NCBI RefSeq assembly: GCF_030815145.1
Contig: NZ_JAUSWJ010000001.1
Coordinates: 1,550,001-1,614,000, forward strand
DNA length: 64,000 nucleotides
From: Kaistia geumhonensis
GTDB lineage: Bacteria > Pseudomonadota > Alphaproteobacteria > Rhizobiales > Kaistiaceae
Direction: 5' to 3'
Shown here piece by piece: positions 60,286 through 64,000 of this stretch; the stretch's first letter is position 1; each line of letters opens with the position of its first letter. The notes below the pieces were generated by a model. That model did no database searches. It was not told the DNA's origin and was given only the letters and a program-made list of their open reading frames with translations. Position numbers and translations under genes: made by a program.

Positions 60286-61392
60286 TTACTCCGCCGCCTG
60301 AAGCTCCCTGCCCTCCTGCGAGAGATTGAGCCCCGTCGCGGCGTCGAAGAGGTGCAGCTTCGACTGGTCGAAGCTGAGCCGCATCGGCGCGTCGATCTCG
60401 GCCGCCGTCGTCGCCGGCATGGTCGCCTTGAACAGGCAGTCGCCGGCCTTCAGCGTCACGATCTTCTCGACGCCATGGTTCTCGACGCCCCAGACGCGCG
60501 CCTCGATCACCCCGTCGGCGTCGAGATGGACGTCCTCGGCGCGGATGCCGAGCGTCAGCGGACCGCTGGTGCGGCCGAACCGCGCCCGCAGCGCCGCGCC
60601 GATCGGGAACTCGATCGCCGCGGACGGGATGCGCAGCCGGTCGCCGAGGAGGTCGGCGGCGAGCAGGTTCATGGCCGGCGAGCCGACGAAGGACGCGACA
60701 TAGGTGTCGCGCGGATGGTGGTAGATCTCGTAAGGCGTGCCGACCTGCGCGAGGCGACCATCATTCAGCACGCCGACCTTGTCGCCCATGGACATGGCCT
60801 CGATCTGGTCATGCGTCACGAACAGGAAGGTCGCGCCGAGCTGCATCTGCAGGTCCTTGAGCTCGGACCGGAGCGCCTCGCGCAGCTTGGCATCGAGATT
60901 GGAGAGCGGCTCGTCCATGAGGAAGATGCGCGGCGAGCGCACGATGGCGCGGCCGATCGAGACGCGCTGCATCTCGCCGCCGGAGAGGCGGTCGACCTTG
61001 CGGTCGAGCAGGTGCTCGATGCGCAGCGTCTTCGCCGCCTTGGCGACGCGCTGGTCGATCTCCGGCTGCGGCAGGCGGCGGACATTCGATTTCAGCGGGA
61101 ATTCGAGGTTCTGCCGCACCGTGTAGCGCGGATAGAGCGAATATTGCTGCAGCACGAGCGCCACGTCGCGCTCGGCGGCGCTCCAGCCGCCGACATCGAT
61201 GCCGCCGATCTCGACCGTGCCGGCGGTCGGCTTCTCGAGGCCGGCGATGAGCCGCAGCGTCGTCGTCTTGCCGGCGCCGGTCGGCCCGAGCAGGACGAAG
61301 AACTCGCCATCGGCGATTTCGAGATCGAGGTTCTCCAGCGCGGTATGTGCGCCGAAGGTCTTGGTGATGCTCCGCAAGCGGACATGCGCCAT
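60286..61392 (-). CDS. Sugar ABC transporter ATPase (MalK/UgpC-type), copy 1
   Basis: This 368-residue ATPase has Walker A LLGPTGAGKTTTLR at about residue 35, the Q-loop LVLQQYSLYPR, the signature LSGGEMQRVSIGRAIV, Walker B FLMDEPLSNLDAKLR and the switch histidine in FVTHDQIEAM. The C-terminal third is the TOBE regulatory domain (LTLGIRAEDVHLDADG). It is two bases downstream of a second MalK-type gene. Pairs of MalK-type ATPases occur in heteromeric systems such as the glycerol importer GlpST. It probably serves the permeases encoded at 62742-64000 and may also serve other importers in the window that lack an ATPase. Confidence 0.95.
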   Translation of the reverse strand: MAHVRLRSITKTFGAHTALENLDLEIADGEFFVLLGPTGAGKTTTLRLIAGLEKPTAGTVEIGGIDVGGWSAAERDVALVLQQYSLYPRYTVRQNLEFPLKSNVRRLPQPEIDQRVAKAAKTLRIEHLLDRKVDRLSGGEMQRVSIGRAIVRSPRIFLMDEPLSNLDAKLREALRSELKDLQMQLGATFLFVTHDQIEAMSMGDKVGVLNDGRLAQVGTPYEIYHHPRDTYVASFVGSPAMNLLAADLLGDRLRIPSAAIEFPIGAALRARFGRTSGPLTLGIRAEDVHLDADGVIEARVWGVENHGVEKIVTLKAGDCLFKATMPATTAAEIDAPMRLSFDQSKLHLFDAATGLNLSQEGRELQAAE

Positions 61393-61394
61393 GG

Positions 61395-62510
61395 TCAGCC
61401 CCCCAGCCTGATCGCGAGCGACTGCCCGGACTTCGTATCGAAGAAATGCGTTTGCGTCGCGTCGAGCCGGGCGAAGACCGTGTCGCCCGCCTTCTCGACG
61501 AAACCGGAGGCGGTGCGCGCCCGCAGCACGCCCGAGCCGACCTTGAGATCGACGATGTCATAGGCGCCGAGCGGCTCGATGATATGCGCCTCGAGCGGCA
61601 CCGTCCCCTCCATCGGCTGGCGGGCGACGACGACGCCTTCGGGACGGATGCCGAGCGAAATTCCCTCCCCGCCCCGGCCACTCGCCGCGATGCGCGCCGG
61701 CAGGTCGGCCGGCATGGCGAAGGCCTCGCCGCCATCGCCGACCCTGAGCCGCGCCGCGCCGCCGTCGGTCTCGAGCCTCGCCGTGGCGATGTTCATGACC
61801 GGGCTGCCGATGAACTGGGCCACGAAGAGATTGGCCGGATTCTGGTAGACCTCGATCGGCGAGCCGACCTGCTGGAGCACGCCCTCGCTCATGACGACGA
61901 TGCGGTCGGCGAGCGACATCGCCTCGACCTGGTCATGGGTCACATAGACCGAGGTCGCCTTGTTCTCGATATGGAGGCGCTTCAGCTCCGAACGCATGTC
62001 CTCGCGCAGCTTGGCGTCGAGCGCGCCGATCGGCTCGTCCATCAGGATCGCCTTCGGCCGGCGCACGAGCGCGCGGCCGATGGCAACGCGCTGCATGTCG
62101 CCGCCCGAAAGGGCCGACGGACGCTTCTGCAACAGATGCGTGATGTCGAGCGCCGAGGCGACGACACGCACCTGGCGGTCGACATCCGCCTTGCTCTCGC
62201 CCGCCGCCCGAAGCGGAAAGGCGATGTTCTCGAACACCGTCAGATGCGGATAGAGCGCATAGAGTTGGAAGACGAAGGCGATATCGCGCTCGGAAGCCTC
62301 GAGATCCTGTACCGGCTTGCCGTCGATGCGGATCTCGCCGGACGAGATGTCCTCGAGGCCGGCGATGGCCCGAAGCGTCGTCGTCTTGCCGCAGCCCGAC
62401 GGCCCCAGCAGCACGACGAATTCGCGGTCGGCGATGGTGAGGTTCAGGTCGCGGATGACCTGAACCGCGCCGAAGAATTTCTGCACGTTGGAAAGGACGA
62501 TCTCGGCCAT
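61395..62510 (-). CDS. Sugar ABC transporter ATPase (MalK/UgpC-type), copy 2
   Basis: This 371-residue ATPase has Walker A LLGPSGCGKTTTLRAI, Q-loop FVFQLYALYPH, the signature LSGGDMQRVAIGRALV, Walker B ILMDEPIGALDAKLR and switch histidine in YVTHDQVEAM. A TOBE domain follows (ISLGIRPEGVVVARQ). It differs enough from copy 1 in the helical domain to suggest a heterodimer. It lies 17 bp after the small membrane protein gene and two bases before copy 1. The whole minus-strand operon reads permease, permease, small protein, ATPase, ATPase, and its binding-protein gene should lie beyond the right edge of the window. Confidence 0.95.
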   Translation of the reverse strand: MAEIVLSNVQKFFGAVQVIRDLNLTIADREFVVLLGPSGCGKTTTLRAIAGLEDISSGEIRIDGKPVQDLEASERDIAFVFQLYALYPHLTVFENIAFPLRAAGESKADVDRQVRVVASALDITHLLQKRPSALSGGDMQRVAIGRALVRRPKAILMDEPIGALDAKLREDMRSELKRLHIENKATSVYVTHDQVEAMSLADRIVVMSEGVLQQVGSPIEVYQNPANLFVAQFIGSPVMNIATARLETDGGAARLRVGDGGEAFAMPADLPARIAASGRGGEGISLGIRPEGVVVARQPMEGTVPLEAHIIEPLGAYDIVDLKVGSGVLRARTASGFVEKAGDTVFARLDATQTHFFDTKSGQSLAIRLGG

Positions 62511-62527
62511 GGGTCAGTGGTCCTTCC

Positions 62528-62728
62528 TCAGTGGTCCTTGGCGGCGGCGGGCGCCGGCTTCGGCACATGCGCGGCGATGTTGAAGCCGACGAGGCCGACG
62601 AGGATGATGGTGACGCCCCAGCTGTGCAGCCCGAGATGCCAGGGCTGGCAGAGCGCGACGATGCCGCCGATCATGAAGGCGATCGAGGCCGGCTCCAGAT
62701 AGCGGGCGCTGATCTCGCGAAAGGTCAT
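62528..62728 (-). CDS. Small two-helix membrane protein in the ABC operon
   Basis: This 66-residue protein has two predicted membrane helices (about residues 15-30, IAFMIGGIVALCQPW, and 35-54, HSWGVTIILVGLVGFNIAAH) and a short Pro/Ala/Lys-rich tail (PKPAPAAAKDH). It is too small for a transporter on its own. It sits between the permease genes (13 bp) and the ATPase genes in the same direction. Small membrane proteins also occur in operons of glycerol-type importers, where one is called GlpU, so it may be an accessory subunit. Sequence similarity to GlpU cannot be judged here. Confidence 0.75.
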   Translation of the reverse strand: MTFREISARYLEPASIAFMIGGIVALCQPWHLGLHSWGVTIILVGLVGFNIAAHVPKPAPAAAKDH

Positions 62729-62741
62729 GAGGGTCCTCCCA

Positions 62742-63698
62742 TCACTTCCGGATGGCGCCGAAGGTGACGCCGCGCAGCAGATGGCCGCGAAGGGCGAAGG
62801 TGAAGATCGCGACCGGCACCAGGAACAGGAAGGTTCCCGCGGCGATCACGGTCCAGTCGATGACGCCGGAGCCGAGCTGCGAGGGAATGAACGGCGGCGC
62901 CGTCTGGGCGCGCCGGTTGGTCATGATCAGCGCGAAGGCATATTCGTTCCAGGCGGTGATGAAGCAGAACACCGCGGTCGCCGCGATGCCCGTCGCCGCC
63001 TCCGGCAGCACGATCTTGAAGAAGGCCTGCATGCGTGTGTAGCCGTCGACCAGAGCCGCCTCCTCATATTCCTTCGGAATCTCGTCCATGAAGCCTTTCA
63101 TGAGCCAGACCGAGAAGGAGAGGTTGAAGGCGGTGTAGAGGATGATGAGGCCGATATGCGTGTCGGTCATTCCGACCGCCCGGTACATCAGGAACATGGG
63201 GATCGCGACCACGACCGGCGGCAGCATGCGCGTCGAGAGGATGAAGAAGAGCAGGTCCTGCTCGCCCTTCACGCGGAAGCGCGAGAAGCCATAGGCCGTG
63301 AACGTCCCCATGCCGACGGCGAGCACCGTCGAGGTCACGGCGATGATCAGCGAGTTCATGAAGCGGCTCGGATAGGCCGAGAGCTGCACGTTCTCCCCGG
63401 TTCTCAGCACGCGCTCGCCATTGTCGATGATGCGCTGCTCCCACCAGGGCGCGGCGTCGCGCGTCTCCTGGTCGACCGGCTTGGTGAGCTGGACGCGCTT
63501 GGTGAACAGCTTGATGAAGGGCGTGATCTCAGGCGTGAAGAACACGGTCGGCGGCACGGTGGTCGCCAGCGCGCGCGGCTTGAAGGCCGTCGAGCCGATC
63601 CAGTAGATCGGGGCGAGGAAGACCAGCGTGATGACGAGGACGGCGGCGATGGCCGCGCGGTTGGCGACCAGCTGGCCGCGGGAACGGACGGCGGCCAT
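62742..63698 (-). CDS. Carbohydrate ABC transporter permease (MalG-type)
   Basis: This 318-residue permease has the first membrane segment at about residues 13-35 (AAIAAVLVITLVFLAPIYWI), followed by a periplasmic domain of about 75 residues longer than in most MalG-type proteins (FFTPEITPFIKLFTKRVQLT region). The EAA loop reads YEEAALVDGYTRMQAFFKIV followed by LPEA. The C-terminus LLRGVTFGAIRK is typical. It follows the partner permease after one base. The enlarged first periplasmic loop is shared by several polyol and glycerol importers, which hints at ligand class only weakly. Confidence 0.93.
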   Translation of the reverse strand: MAAVRSRGQLVANRAAIAAVLVITLVFLAPIYWIGSTAFKPRALATTVPPTVFFTPEITPFIKLFTKRVQLTKPVDQETRDAAPWWEQRIIDNGERVLRTGENVQLSAYPSRFMNSLIIAVTSTVLAVGMGTFTAYGFSRFRVKGEQDLLFFILSTRMLPPVVVAIPMFLMYRAVGMTDTHIGLIILYTAFNLSFSVWLMKGFMDEIPKEYEEAALVDGYTRMQAFFKIVLPEAATGIAATAVFCFITAWNEYAFALIMTNRRAQTAPPFIPSQLGSGVIDWTVIAAGTFLFLVPVAIFTFALRGHLLRGVTFGAIRK

Positions 63699-63699
63699 C

Positions 63700-64000
63700 C
63701 TAGCGCTCCTTCACCCGGTTGAGATACTTGACGTAGATGTTGGTGATGGCGAGCACCATGATCAGCACGATGTAGGCGAGCGCGCTCGATCGGCCGGTCT
63801 GCCACTCCTGGAAGGCCATCTTGTAGAGGCGGATCGAGATCAGCTCGGTCGTGTCCTGGCTGGACATGACATAGGCGAGGTCGAAGGTCTTGAAGGCCTC
63901 CATGGTGCGGAAGATGATCGCGATGAGAAGGATCGGCGCCACCAGCGGCAGCGTGATGCGGCGGAAGGTGTAGAACTTGCCGGCGCGGTCGATCGCCGCC
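63700..64000 (-). CDS. Sugar ABC transporter permease (MalF-type), C-terminal part (runs off the window)
   Basis: The frame is open to the right edge of the window and ends at 63700, giving the last 99 or so residues of a permease. The visible part starts inside the EAA loop region (FRRITLPLVAPILL), then shows FKTFDLAYVMSSQDTTELIS and a final membrane helix (LAYIVLIMVLAITNIYVKYL). It pairs with the MalG-type permease just downstream. The N-terminus, remaining membrane segments and presumably the binding-protein gene lie outside. The identification is sound from the C-terminal motifs and from operon order. Confidence 0.9.
   Translation of the reverse strand, partial: AAIDRAGKFYTFRRITLPLVAPILLIAIIFRTMEAFKTFDLAYVMSSQDTTELISIRLYKMAFQEWQTGRSSALAYIVLIMVLAITNIYVKYLNRVKER

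Overview
The window is GC-rich, densely coding DNA of an alphaproteobacterial type. The gene families, the many ABC uptake operons and the intergenic palindromes of the GTCATGGCCGGG type suggest a member of the Hyphomicrobiales (Rhizobiales). The genus cannot be read from the sequence. I see no rRNA, tRNA, CRISPR array, transposase or phage gene. Most of the window is catabolic 'import and degrade' islands, with seven substrate-binding proteins and six ABC systems.

Layout. 0-0.35 kb: 3' end of cbiD (cobalamin). 1-11.5 kb: a sugar ABC importer (binding protein and two permeases), a GH38 alpha-mannosidase, two convergent ROK regulators and an FGGY pentulose kinase. 11.6-16 kb: CsbD stress protein, a mutarotase-like protein, RidA, a VIT-type Fe/Mn transporter and a flavoprotein. 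16-18.2 kb: tandem DUF1185 paralogues and a ketopantoate-reductase-like enzyme. 18.3-27.5 kb (minus strand): one long operon with a BMP-type nucleoside ABC importer, two nucleoside hydrolases, a cysteine hydrolase, a MarR regulator and an enamidase-like amidohydrolase. 28-36.1 kb: a second sugar importer with an unusual set of oxidoreductases. 36.4-54.3 kb: an apparent methylthio-nucleoside / methylthioribose salvage island. It has two RbsB-like binding proteins, an ABC core, MtnK, MtnB, MtnD, an MtaD-like deaminase, a nucleoside hydrolase and a second BMP-type nucleoside importer. 54.7-60.2 kb: a third sugar importer with an enolase-superfamily dehydratase, a GntR (FCD) regulator and a RhaM-type mutarotase. 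60.3-64 kb: a fourth importer with two MalK-type ATPases and a small membrane protein, running off the window end.

How the parts fit. The 36-54 kb genes can be read as a route that takes up methylthioadenosine, methylthioinosine or methylthioribose, deaminates and hydrolyses the nucleoside, phosphorylates methylthioribose (MtnK) and returns it toward methionine (MtnB, MtnD). MtnA, MtnC and an MTA phosphorylase are not in the window. The 18-27 kb operon looks like uptake of a ribonucleoside followed by base release and opening of an N-heterocycle. Three promoters (16.0, 27.6 and 27.9 kb) each carry a TTGACA hexamer followed by nearly the same 20-bp operator that fits the FadR-type consensus, so the DUF1185 pair, the first nucleoside operon and the second sugar operon are probably one regulon. 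Three sugar importers lack their own ATPase and may borrow the two MalK-type ATPases at 60-62.5 kb.
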